From Mytilus trossulus (lineage: Eukaryota > Mollusca > Bivalvia > Mytilida > Mytilidae): a stretch of DNA of 64,000 nucleotides. This document shows positions 12,601-24,600 of this stretch, piece by piece; within the stretch, counting starts at the first letter, position 1; every line of letters begins with the position of its first letter. The notes beneath the pieces were generated by a model. The model did not search any database and had not been told where the DNA came from. It worked only from the letters and a program-made list of their open reading frames with translations. The DNA lies in assembly GCF_036588685.1 (NCBI RefSeq), contig NC_086384.1:59192110-59256109 (forward strand). The letters run 5' to 3'. The position numbers and the translations under genes are program-made.

Positions 12601-15600
12601 TTACCATTATACATACTGATCATTTCCCAAAACTTCTGTGTTCCAAAGTGGTAAGTGTTCGTTTACCATTATACATACTGATCATTTCTCAAAACTTCTG
12701 TGTACCAAAGTGGTAAGTGTCCGTTTACCATTATACATACTGATCATTTCTCAAAACGTCTGTGTGCCAAAGTGGTAAGTGTCCGTTTACCATTATACAT
12801 ACTGATCTTTTCTCAAAACTTCTGTGTACCAAAGTGGTAAGTGTCCGTTTACCATTATACATACTGATCATTTCTCAAAACTTCTGTGAGCCAAAGTGGT
12901 AAGTGTTCGTTTACTGTTATACATAATGATCATTTCTCAAAACTTCTGTGTACCAAAGTGTTAAGTGTCCGTTTACCATTATACATACTGACCATTTCCC
13001 AAAACTTCTGTGTTCCAAAGTGGTAAGTGTTCGTTTACCATTATACATACTGATCATTTCCCAAAACTTCTGTGTACCAAAGTGGCAAGTGTCCGTTTTC
13101 CATTATACATACTGATCTTTTCTCAAAACTTCTGTGTTCCAAAGTGGTAAGTGTCCGTTTACCATTATACATACTGATCATTTCCCAAAACTTCTGTGTT
13201 CCAAAGTGGTAAGTGTTCGTTTACCATTATACATACTGACCATTTCCCAAAACTTCTGTGTTCCAAAGTGGTAAGTGTTCGTTTACCATTATACATACTG
13301 ACCATTTCCCAAAACTTCTGTGTTCCAAAGTGGTAAGTGTTCGTTTACCATTATACATACTGATCATTTCCCAAAACTTCTGTGTGCCAAAGTGGTAAGT
13401 GTTCGTTTACCATTATACATACTGATCATTTCCCAAAACTTCTGTGTGTCAAAGTGGTAAGTGTTTGTTTACCATTATACATACTGATCATTTCCCAAAA
13501 CTTCTGTGTACCAAAGTGGCAAGTGTCCGTTTTCCATTATACATACTGATCTTTTCTCAAAACTTCTGTGTTCCAAAGTGGTAAGTGTCCGTTTACCATT
13601 ATACATACTGATCATTTCCCAAAACTTCTGTGTTCCAAAGTGGTAAGTGTTCGTTTACCATTATACATACTGATCATTTCTCAAAACTTCTGTGTACCAA
13701 AGTGGTAAGTGTCCGTTTACCATTATACATACTGATCATTTCCCAAAACTTCTGTGTACCAAAGTGGTAAGTGTCCGTTTACCATTATACATACTGATCT
13801 TTTCTCAAAACTTCTGTGTACCAAAGTGGTAAGTGTCCGTTTACCATTATACATACTGATCTTTTCTCAAAACTTCTGTGTGCCAAAGTGGTAAGTGTCC
13901 GTTTACCATTATACATACTGATCATTTCCCAAAACTTCTGTGTACCAAAGTGGTAAGTGTTCGTTTACCATTATTCATACTGATCTTTTCCCAAAACTTC
14001 TGTGTACCAAAGTGGTAAGTGTCCGTTTACCATTATACATACTGATCATTTCCCAAAACGTCTGTGTGCCAAAGTGGTAAGTGTCCGTTTACCATTATAC
14101 ATACTGATCTTTTCTCAAAACTTCTGTGTACCAAAGTGGTAAGTGTCCGTTTACCATTATACATACTGATCATTTCTCAAAACTTCTGTGAGCCAAAGTG
14201 GTAAGTGTTCGTTTACTGTTATACATAATGATCATTTCTCAAAACTTCTGTGTACCAAAGTGTTAAGTGTCCGTTTACCATTATACATACTGACCATTTC
14301 CCAAAACTTCTGTGTTCCAAAGTGGTAAGTGTTCGTTTACCATTATACATACTGATCATTTCCCAAAACTTCTGTGTACCAAAGTGGCAAGTGTCCGTTT
14401 TCCATTATACATACTGATCATTTCCCAAAACTTCTGTGTACCAAAGTGGCAAGTGTCCGTTTTCCATTATACATACTGATCTTTTCTCAAAACTTCTGTG
14501 TTCCAAAGTGGTAAGTGTCCGTTTACCATTATACATACTGATCATTTCCCAAAACTTCTGTGTTCCAAAGTGGTAAGTGTTTGTTTACCATTATACATAC
14601 TGATCATTTCCCAAAACTTCTGTGTACCAAAGTGGCAAGTGTCCGTTTTCCATTATACATACTGATCTTTTCTCAAAACTTCTGTGTTCCAAAGTGGTAA
14701 GTGTCCGTTTACCATTATACATACTGATCATTTCCCAAAACTTCTGTGTTCCAAAGTGGTAAGTGTTCGTTTACCATTATACATACTGATCATTTCTCAA
14801 AACTTCTGTGTACCAAAGTGGTAAGTGTCCGTTTACCATTATACATACTGATCATTTCCCAAAACTTCTGTGTACCAAAGTGGTAAGTGTCCGTTTACCA
14901 TTATACATACTGATCTTTTCTCAAAACTTCTGTGTACCAAAGTGGTAAGTGTCCGTTTACCATTATACATACTGATCTTTTCTCAAAACTTCTGTGTGCC
15001 AAAGTGGTAAGTGTCCGTTTACCATTATACATACTGATCATTTCCCAAAACTTCTGTGTACCAAAGTGGTAAGTGTTCGTTTACCATTATTCATACTGAT
15101 CTTTTCCCAAAACTTCTGTGTACCAAAGTGGTAAGTGTCCGTTTACCATTATACATACTGATCATTTCCCAAAACGTGTGTGTGCCAAAGTGGTAGGTGT
15201 CAGTTAACCGTTATACATACTGATATTTTCCCAAAACTTCTTTGTGTCAAAGTTTTAAGTGTCCGTTTACCATTATACATATTGATCTTGACAAAATTAT
15301 TTTTATGTCTATCTGTACAAATTTCAAACGCGCATTTTTACACCAGCAATGAAAACCTTCTTTCCCTTACGGGTAGACTTTTTATATACATAAATTAATT
15401 GGTACAAGAAAAGCAAAATGAGTTTGTTAAATTTGATGTATGCCTTTTTGTGATTCTTCGTTACATTTGTTGTTTTTATAGTGATATTAAGATGATAACA
15501 CAATATTGACTGCTGTACCCCTATTTTTGACATTTTTACTCTTTCAGTATGTTTGTTTTGTTCAGACATCGTTGACAATGTAATGGAATTTGATGCGACT

Positions 15601-18600
15601 GTCATACAAGTGAGAGGTTTAGCTAGCTATAAAACCAGGTTCAATCCACCATTTTCTACATTAGAAAATGCCTGTACCAAGTCAGGAATATGACAGTTGT
15701 TATCCATTCGTTTGATGTGTTTGGACTTTTGATTTTGCCTTTTGATTCTTGATTTTCCTTTTTGAATTTTCCTCGGAGTTCCTCGGGTATTTTTGTGTTT
15801 TTACTTTTTCCTAAACCTATTGTGTGCCAAAGTGGTAAGTGTTTGATTACCATATACATACTGATCTTTTCCCAAAACTTCTGTGTACCAAAGTGGTAAG
15901 TGTCCGTTTACAATTAAACGTACTGATCATTTCCCAAAACTTCTGTGTACCAAAGTGGTAAGTGTCCGTTTACAATTAAACGTACTGATCATTTCCCAAA
16001 ACTTCTGTGTACCAAAGTGGTAAGTGTCCGTTTACAATTAAACGTACTGATCATTTCCCAAAACTTCTGTGTACCAAAGTGGTAAGTGTCCGTTTACCGC
16101 TATACATAATGATCATTTCCCAAAACGTCTGTGTGCCAAAGTGGTAAGTGTCCGTTTACCATTATACATACTGATAATTTCCCAAAACTTCTGTGTACCA
16201 AAGTGGTAAGTGTCCGTTTATGGTTATACATACAAATAATTTCCCAAAACTTCTGTGTACCAAAGTGGTAAATGTCCGTTTACCATTATACATACTGATC
16301 TTTTCTCAAAACTTCTGTGTGCCAAAGTGGTAAGTGTCCGTTTACCATTATACATACTGATCATTTCTCAAAACTTCTGTGTGCCAAAGTGGTAAGTGTC
16401 CGTTTACCATTATACATACTGATCTTTTCTCAAAACTTCTGTGTGCCGAAGTGGTAAGTGTCCGTTTACCCTTATACATACTGATCATTTCTCAAAACTT
16501 CTGTGTACCAAAGTGGTAAGTGTCCATTTACCGTTATACATACTGATCATTTCCCAAAACTTCTGTGTGCCAAAGTGGTAAGTGTCCGTTTACCATTATA
16601 CATACTGATCATTTCTCAAAACTTCTGTGTACCAAAGTGGTAAGTGTTCGTTTACCGTTATACATAATGATCATTTCTCAAAACTTCTGTGTACCAAAGT
16701 GGTAAGTGTTCGTTTACCATTATACATAATGATCATTTCCCAAAACTTCTGTGTACCAAAGTGGTAAGTGTTCGTTTACCATTATTCATACTGATCTTTT
16801 CCCAAAACTTCTGTGTACCAAAGTGGTAAGTGTCCGTTTACCATTATACATACTGATCATTTCCCAAAACGTCTGTGTGCCAAAGTGGTAGGTGTCAGTT
16901 AACCGTTATACATACTGATATTTTCCCAAAACTTCTTTGTGTCAAAGTTTTAAGTGTCCGTTTACCATTATAAATATTGATCTTGACAAAATTATTTTTA
17001 TGTCTATCTGTACAAATTTCAAACGCGCATTTTTACACCAGCAATGAAAACCTTCTTTCCCTTACGGGTAGACTTTTTATATACATAAATTAATTGGTAC
17101 AAGAAAAGCAAAATGAGTTTGTTAAATTTGATGTATGCCTTTTTGTGATTCTTCGTTACATTTGTTGTTTTTATAGTGATATTAAGATGATAACACAATA
17201 TTGACTGCTGTACCCCTATTTTTGACATTTTTACTCTTTCAGTATGTTTGTTTTGTTCAGACATCGTTGACAATGTAATGGAATTTGATGCGACTGTCAT
17301 ACAAGTGAGAGGTTTAGCTAGCTATAAAACCAGGTTCAATCCACCATTTTCTACATTAGAAAATGCCTGTACCAAGTCAGGAATATGACAGTTGTTATCC
17401 ATTCGTTTGATGTGTTTGGACTTTTGATTTTGCCTTTTGATTCTTGATTTTCCTTTTTGAATTTTCCTCGGAGTTCCTCGGGTATTTTTGTGTTTTTACT
17501 TTTTCCTAAACCTATTGTGTGCCAAAGTGGTAAGTGTTTGATTACCATATACATACTGATCTTTTCCCAAAACTTCTGTGTACCAAAGTGGTAAGTGTCC
17601 GTTTACAATTAAACGTACTGATAATTTCCCAAAACTTCTGTGTACCAAAGTGGTAAGTGTCCGTTTACAATTAAACGTACTGATCATTTCCCAAAACTTC
17701 TGTGTACCAAAGTGGTAAGTGTCCGTTTACCGCTATACATAATGATCATTTCCCAAAACGTCTGTGTGCCAAAGTGGTAAGTGTCCGTTTACCATTATAC
17801 ATACTGATAATTTCCCAAAACTTCTGTGTACCAAAGTGGTAAGTGTCCGTTTATGGTTATACATACAAATAATTTCCCAAAACTTCTGTGTACCAAAGTG
17901 GTAAATGTCCGTTTACCATTATACATACTGATCTTTTCTCAAAACTTCTGTGTGCCAAAGTGGTAAGTGTCCGTTTACCATTATACATACTGATCATTTC
18001 TCAAAACTTCTGTGTGCCAAAGTGGTAAGTGTCCGTTTACCATTATACATACTGATCTTTTCTCAAAACTTCTGTGTGCCGAAGTGGTAAGTGTCCGTTT
18101 ACCCTTATACATACTGATCATTTCCCAAAACTTCTGTGTGCCAAAGTGGTAAGTGTCCGTTTACCATTATACATACTGATCATTTCTCAAAACTTCTGTG
18201 TACCAAAGTGGTAAGTGTCCGTTTACCGTTATACATAATGATCATTTCTCAAAACTTCTGTGTACCAAAGTGGTAAGTGTTCGTTTACCATTATACATAA
18301 TGATCATTTCCCAAAACTTCTGTGTACCAAAGTGGTAAGTGTTCGTTTACCATTATTCATACTGATCTTTTCCCAAAACTTCTGTGTACCAAAGTGGTAA
18401 GTGTCCGTTTACCATTATACATACTGATCGTTTCCCAAAACTTCTGTGTACCAAAGTGGTAAGTGTCCCTTTATGGTTATACATACAAATAATTTCCCAA
18501 AACTTCTGTGTACCAAAGTGGTAAGTGTCCGTTTACCATTATACATACTGATCATTTCCCAAAACTTCTGTGTACCAAAGTGGTAAGTGTCCGTTTATGG

Positions 18601-21600
18601 TTATACATACAAATAATTTCCCAAAACTTCTGTGTACCAAAGTGGTAAGTGTCCGTTTATGGTTATACATACAAATAATTTCCCAAAACTTCTGTGTACC
18701 AAAGTGGTAAGTGTCCGTTTACCATTATACATACTGATCATTTCCCAAAACTTCTGTGTACCAAAGTGGTAAGTGTCCGTTTATGGTTATACATACAAAT
18801 AATTTCCCAAAACTTCTGTGTACCAAAGTGGTAAGTGTCCGTTTACCATTATACATACTGATCATTTCCCAAAACTTCTGTGTACCAAAGTGGTAAGTGT
18901 CCGTTTATGGTTATACATACAAATAATTTCCCAAAACTTCTCTGTACCAATGTGGTAAGTGTCCGTTTACCATTATACATACTGATCATTTCCCAAAACT
19001 TCTGTGTGCCAAAGTGGTAAGTGTCCGTTTACAATTAAACGTACTGATCATTTCCCAAAACTTCTGTGTACCAAAGTGGTAAGTGTCCGTTTACCATTAT
19101 ACATACTGATCATTTCCCAAAACTTCTCTGTACCAAAGTGGTAAGTGTCCGTTTACCATTATACATACAAAAAATTTCCCAAAACTTCTCTGTACCAAAG
19201 TGGTAAGTGTCCGTTTACCATTATACATACTGATCATTTCCCAAAACTTCTGTGTACCAAAGTGGTAAGTGTCCGTTTATGGTTATACATACAAATAATT
19301 TCCCAAAACTTCTGTGTACCAAAGTGGTAAGTGTCCGTTTACCATTATACATACTGATCATTTCCCAAAACTTCTGTGTACCAAAGTGGTAAGTGTCCGT
19401 TTATGGTTATACATACAAATAATTTCCCAAAACTTCTGTGTACCAAAGTGGTAAGTGTCCGTTTACCATTATACATACTGATCATTTCCCAAAACTTCTG
19501 TGTACCAAAGTGGTAAGTGTCCGTTTATGGTTATACATACAAATAATTTCCCAAAACTTCTGTGTACCAAAGTGGTAAGTGTCCGTTTACCATTATACAT
19601 ACTGATCATTTCCCAAAACTTCTGTGTGCCAAAGTGGTAAGTGTCCGTTTACCATTATACATACTGATCTTTTCTCAAAACTTCTGTGTGCCAAAGTGGT
19701 AAGTGTTTGTTTACCATTATACATACTGATCATTTCCCAAAACTTCTGTGTACCAAAGTGGTAAGTGTCCGTTTATGGTTATACATACAAATAATTTCCC
19801 AAAACTTCTGTGTACCAAAGTGGTAAGTGTCCGTTTATGGTTATACATACAAATAATTTCCCAAAACTTCTGTGTACCAAAGTGGTAAGTGTCCGTTTAC
19901 CATTATACATACTGATCATTTCCAAAAACTTCTGTGTACCAAAGTGGTAAGTGTCCGTTTATGGTTATACATATAAATAATTTCCCAAAACTTCTGTGTA
20001 CCAAAGTGGTAAGTGTCCGTTTACCATTATACATACTGATCATTTCCCAAAACTTCTGTGTGCCAAAGTGGTAAGTGTCCGTTTACAATTAAACGTACTG
20101 ATCATTTCCCAAAACTTCTGTGTACCAAAGTGGTAAGTGTCCGTTTACCATTATACATACTGATCATTTCCCAAAACTTCTCTGTACCAAAGTGGTAAGT
20201 GTCCGTTTACCATTATACATACAAAAAATTTCCCAAAACTTCTCTGTACCAAAGTGGTAAGTGTCCGTTTACCATTATACATACTGATCATTTCCCAAAA
20301 CTTCTGTGTACCAAAGTGGTAAGTGTCCGTTTATGGTTATACATACAAATAATTTCCCAAAACTTCTCTGTACCAAAGTGGTAAGTGTCCGTTTATGGTT
20401 ATACATACAAATAATTTCCCAAAACTTCTGTGTACCAAAGTGGTAAGTGTCCGTTTACCATTATACATACTGATCATTTCCCAAAACTTCTGTGTACCAA
20501 AGTGGTAAGTGTCCGTTTATGGTTATACATACAAATAATTTCCCAAAACTTCTGTGTACCAAAGTGGTAAGTGTCCGTTTACCATTATACATACTGATCA
20601 TTTCCCAAAACTTCTGTGTACCAAAGTGGTAAGTGTCCGTTTATGGTTATACATACTGATCATTTCCCAAAACTTCTGTGTACCAAAGTGGTAAGTGTCC
20701 GTTTATGGTTATACATACAAATAATTTCCCAAAACTTCTGTGTACCAAAGTGGTAAGTGTCCGTTTATGGTTATACATACAAATAATTTCCCAAAACTTC
20801 TGTGTACCAAAGTGGTAAGTGTCCGTTTATGGTTATACATACAAATAATTTCCCAAAACTTCTGTGTACCAAAGTGGTAAGTGTCCGTTTATGGTTATAC
20901 ATACAAATAATTTCCCAAAACTTCTGTGTACCAAAGTGGTAAGTGTCCGTTTATGGTTATACATACAAATAATTTCCCAAAACTTCTGTGTACCAAAGTG
21001 GTAAGTGTCCGTTTATGGTTATACATACAAATAATTTCCCAAAACTTCTGTGTACCAAAGTGGTAAGTGTCCGTTTATGGTTATACATACAAATAATTTC
21101 CCAAAACTTCTGTGTACCCAAAGTGGTAAGTGTCCGTTTATGGTTATACATACAAATAATTTCCCAAAACTTCTGTGTATCAAAGTGGTAAGTGTCCGTT
21201 TACCATTATACATACTGATCATTTCCCAAAACTTCTGTGTACCAAAGTGGTAAGTGTCCGTTTATGGTTATACATACAAATAATTTCCCAAAACTTCTGT
21301 GTACCAAAGTGGTAAGTGTCCGTTTACCATTATACATACTGATTATTTCCCAAAACTTCTGTGTACCAAAGTGGTAAGTGTCCGTTTATGGTTATACATA
21401 CAAATAATTTCCCAAAACTTCTGTGTACCAAAGTGGTAAGTGTCCGTTTTCCATTATACATATTGATCTTTTCCCAAAACTTATGTGTGCCAAAGTAGTA
21501 AGTGTTTGTTGACCATTATTCGGCTCACTTCCTTTGGTGTTTTGCACTGTGCATCAGCTGATTTTTTGTAATGAACTGATGCACCATATCCTTTATTTAT

Positions 21601-24600
21601 TATGCATCACCAAATAGACCACTTTCGAGTTCATCCGTCACCGGAAAAAACTCGTAAATTATACGCGCCTTTATCATCGTCATTTGTGCGTTTAGGGGCG
21701 TCGTCACTTCCTTCCAATGTTGAGCGAGTGGTTGGAAAACTATAATTCTATCTTGTACGAATTATTCGGCAAATTGAATTCTCAAAATTGACAATCAACA
21801 CGGCTGTCATTAGAGAAATGTCAGTAAGTACCTACAGAGCAACCATTATTTCTAGTTTATCCTGCACAAAGACGATCACTAAGACGCTTGATGAACGTAA
21901 ATAGTGCAGGGATACAGGCGAGCCCCTCTATCTGATAAATGACGTCAGAAAGGCGTGTATAATTGACGAGTTTTTGCCGGTGACGGATGAACTCGAAAGT
22001 GGTCTATTGATCTTCATTTTCGATAATTCTTTTTTTTGTCTTTACTTGCTGTTTATAATACTTTGTTTTTACTTTGCTTTTATTTCTTTCAATTTGTGAC
22101 GCCTTCCTTTGCTCGATACGTATATTTATAATATCGGAATATGTTGCTTATATTTAAAGTTTGCCCTCATCATACATGTATATATGTATATGTATATAGA
22201 TAATAGAGAATGAAAACAGAAAAATAAAACACAGCAGAATGCAGAGTAAATATTGGTAAAAAAAGAAACTCGAGTCCGATGTTAGAATAGGCAACAAAAG
22301 GAAATAATGAAAATGACAATGATTCAAACATTAACAAAGGACTTAAAGTAGATACTGACATGACAATGATCCACAAATTACCTACTTAATATATATTTTG
22401 TGAAGTATATGAAAGGGTTTATAAGCGGTGTGCTGTTTATGTAAAAAGTCTTTTAAAAACGTTAAATGTATAGAATAAAACTATTGAACTGAAAAATATT
22501 TATTTTCTATTAATATATGATAGAAATTTGGAGGTGTACGGAGAGACTTGGGCTTATGCGAGAGAAGTATACGTAATTTCGAAAAAAGTGAAGAGCCCGG
22601 ATTAAACGTAAACAAAGTAGTAGAAGAAAGATTTCTAGCCAAAAAATTACAAAACTTGAAATCAAAAGACAGCAAAGAACTGAAGAAAATGGAGAAAGTC
22701 ATGTCGGAGTTTGAAGAGTTAGGAGGAGAAATAATGAAGGTTCGTACAGACTATCGAGTTTTATAAACATGGTGAGGTGATGAAATGTCGAAGGTTCGTA
22801 TCGAATATCGGGTTTTCTAAACATGGTGAGGTGGTGAAATAACGTAAGTTCGTATAGACTTTCTGATTTTCTAAACATGGTGAGGTAGTGAAATATCAAA
22901 GGTTCGTATGAATATCGGTTTTTCTAAACATTGTGGTGTGGTGAAATATCGAAGGTAAATATCGAATATCGGGTTTTCTAAATATGACAAGTTGGTGAAA
23001 TATCGAAGTTTCAAATTTCGACTTTTGGATTTTCTAACATGGTGAGGTGGTGAAATATCGAAGGTTCGTATCTACTGTTGGACTTTCTACTTTTGGATTT
23101 TCTAAACATGGCGAGGTGGTGAAATATCAAAGGTTCGTATAGACTATCGGGTTTTCTTAACATAACGAGTTGGTGAAATATCGAAGATTCGTATCGAATA
23201 TAGGGTTTTTCTAAACATGGTGAGGTGGTGAAATATCGAAGGTTCGTATCGACTATCGGGTTTTCTTAACATGATGAGGGGGTTAACTATCGAAGGTTTA
23301 TAAAGACTATCGGGTTTCATAAACATGACGGTGTGGTGAAATATCGAAGGTAAATGTCGACTATCGGGTTTTTTCAACATCGTGGGGTGTTGAAGTATCA
23401 AAGGTTCGTATGTACTGTAAGATTTTTTACTTTTGAATTTTCTAAACATGGTGAGGTGGTGAAATATCGAACGTTATTATCGAATATCGGGTTTTCTTAA
23501 CATGGTGAGGTAGTAAAATATCAAAGGTTCGTATAGACTATCGGGGTTCCTAAACATGGTGGTGTGGTGAAATATCGAAGGCTAATATCGACTATCGGGT
23601 TTTCTAATCATAGCGAGATGGTGAAATATCGAAAGTTCATATCGAATATCGTTTTTTTTTAAACATGGTGTGTTAACAAGGTGAGGTGGTAAAATATCGA
23701 ATGTTCGAATAGACTATCGGGTTTTTTTTTTACACAATTTTACAATGTAAGTAGTTAAATATCGAAGGTTCGCATAGGTTTGCTACATGTGATTACAAAA
23801 TTTTGCTAGAGGGAAATATCAAAGGATTGTTAATACTATATTAATTGTGGTTTCGTTTTAACCAACATGCTCGTACATATTTAATTTCGTGGTTTTGCCA
23901 TTGGGTGTATATAAGTCTATAGAAAATTTGTAATTCGTTGAATATTTTATTTCAAGGTTCATATAGATCTGTACCCACGAAATACACGAAAGTAGGTATT
24001 CAACGAATAATAATAAATCCACCGTATCTGGGTTTCTACACACTGTAAGCTGATGAAAAATATCGAACGTTCATATCGAGTATAGGGTTTTCGACACATT
24101 GTTATGTGGTGAAATATCGATGGTTCGTACAGACTAATGGGTCTTGTATATACATTGTTAGGTTTTAATTCTACGTTATTATCGGTGAACTTATCATTGT
24201 TAATCATACCACTTCTCTGTGAAATGTGTTGTGCAAATGGACAAAATATCGCGAGCCTAAATCCATTTATTGGAAACACAAGAAACCGCGGAGGGATACG
24301 AACACCGGAGAGCAATTAATGAAAAAAAAATTGTAACGCTGAAGTAAAATCTGAATCAAATTACCATCATGGAGTTATTATAAAGTATTATGAGTTTGCA
24401 TTACATCCAATTACACAAATGTCTCGCTCCTCTCGCTCATTCTAAATAAGGAATCGAAATATAATAAAAGCAACATTCATAATTGTGATCTGTGATCATG
24501 AAATCACTGGATTCTTCAAAACTCGGCAGATTCCTTAGAAAAAATAAAAGAGTTTTAATTTTAATCAAATAATTAGTTAATCATGATTAATTGAGTTTTT

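Larger units (their letters stand above)
7652..21517 (+). repeat. 62-bp tandem array spanning the exon 2 / intron 2 donor, about 205 copies
   Basis: Unit: GTAAGTGTCCGTTTACCATT, then ATACATACTGATCATTTCCC, then AAAACTTCTGTGTACCAAAG and TG. The first unit starts inside exon 2 and nearly every copy repeats the donor AAAGTG|GTAAGTG. Two main variants exist: TTTACCATTATACATACTGATC and TTTATGGTTATACATACAAATA (each quoted in part). They alternate as 124-bp dimers over much of 18.4-20.7 kb, and the second runs as consecutive copies at 20.7-21.2 kb. Larger duplications inside the array have offsets 372 (7695/8067), 1302 (12961/14263), 1054 (19145/20199) and 1695 bp (15324/17019). Two identical 0.53-kb non-array blocks interrupt it. 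Confidence 0.95.

Noticed and set aside
15324-17300. Two identical 93-codon minus-strand frames
   Set aside because: They lie in a dispersed repeat that was copied by segmental duplication; identity reflects the duplication, not selection on a protein.
7652-21517. CRISPR-like array
   Set aside because: Copies abut with no unique spacers, the unit is 62 bp and the window is eukaryotic.
24137-24319. 60-codon frame with a hydrophobic N-terminus in gene 1 intron 3
   Set aside because: No splice signals in a matching phase and no recognisable content; it starts in the decayed end of the 54-bp array.
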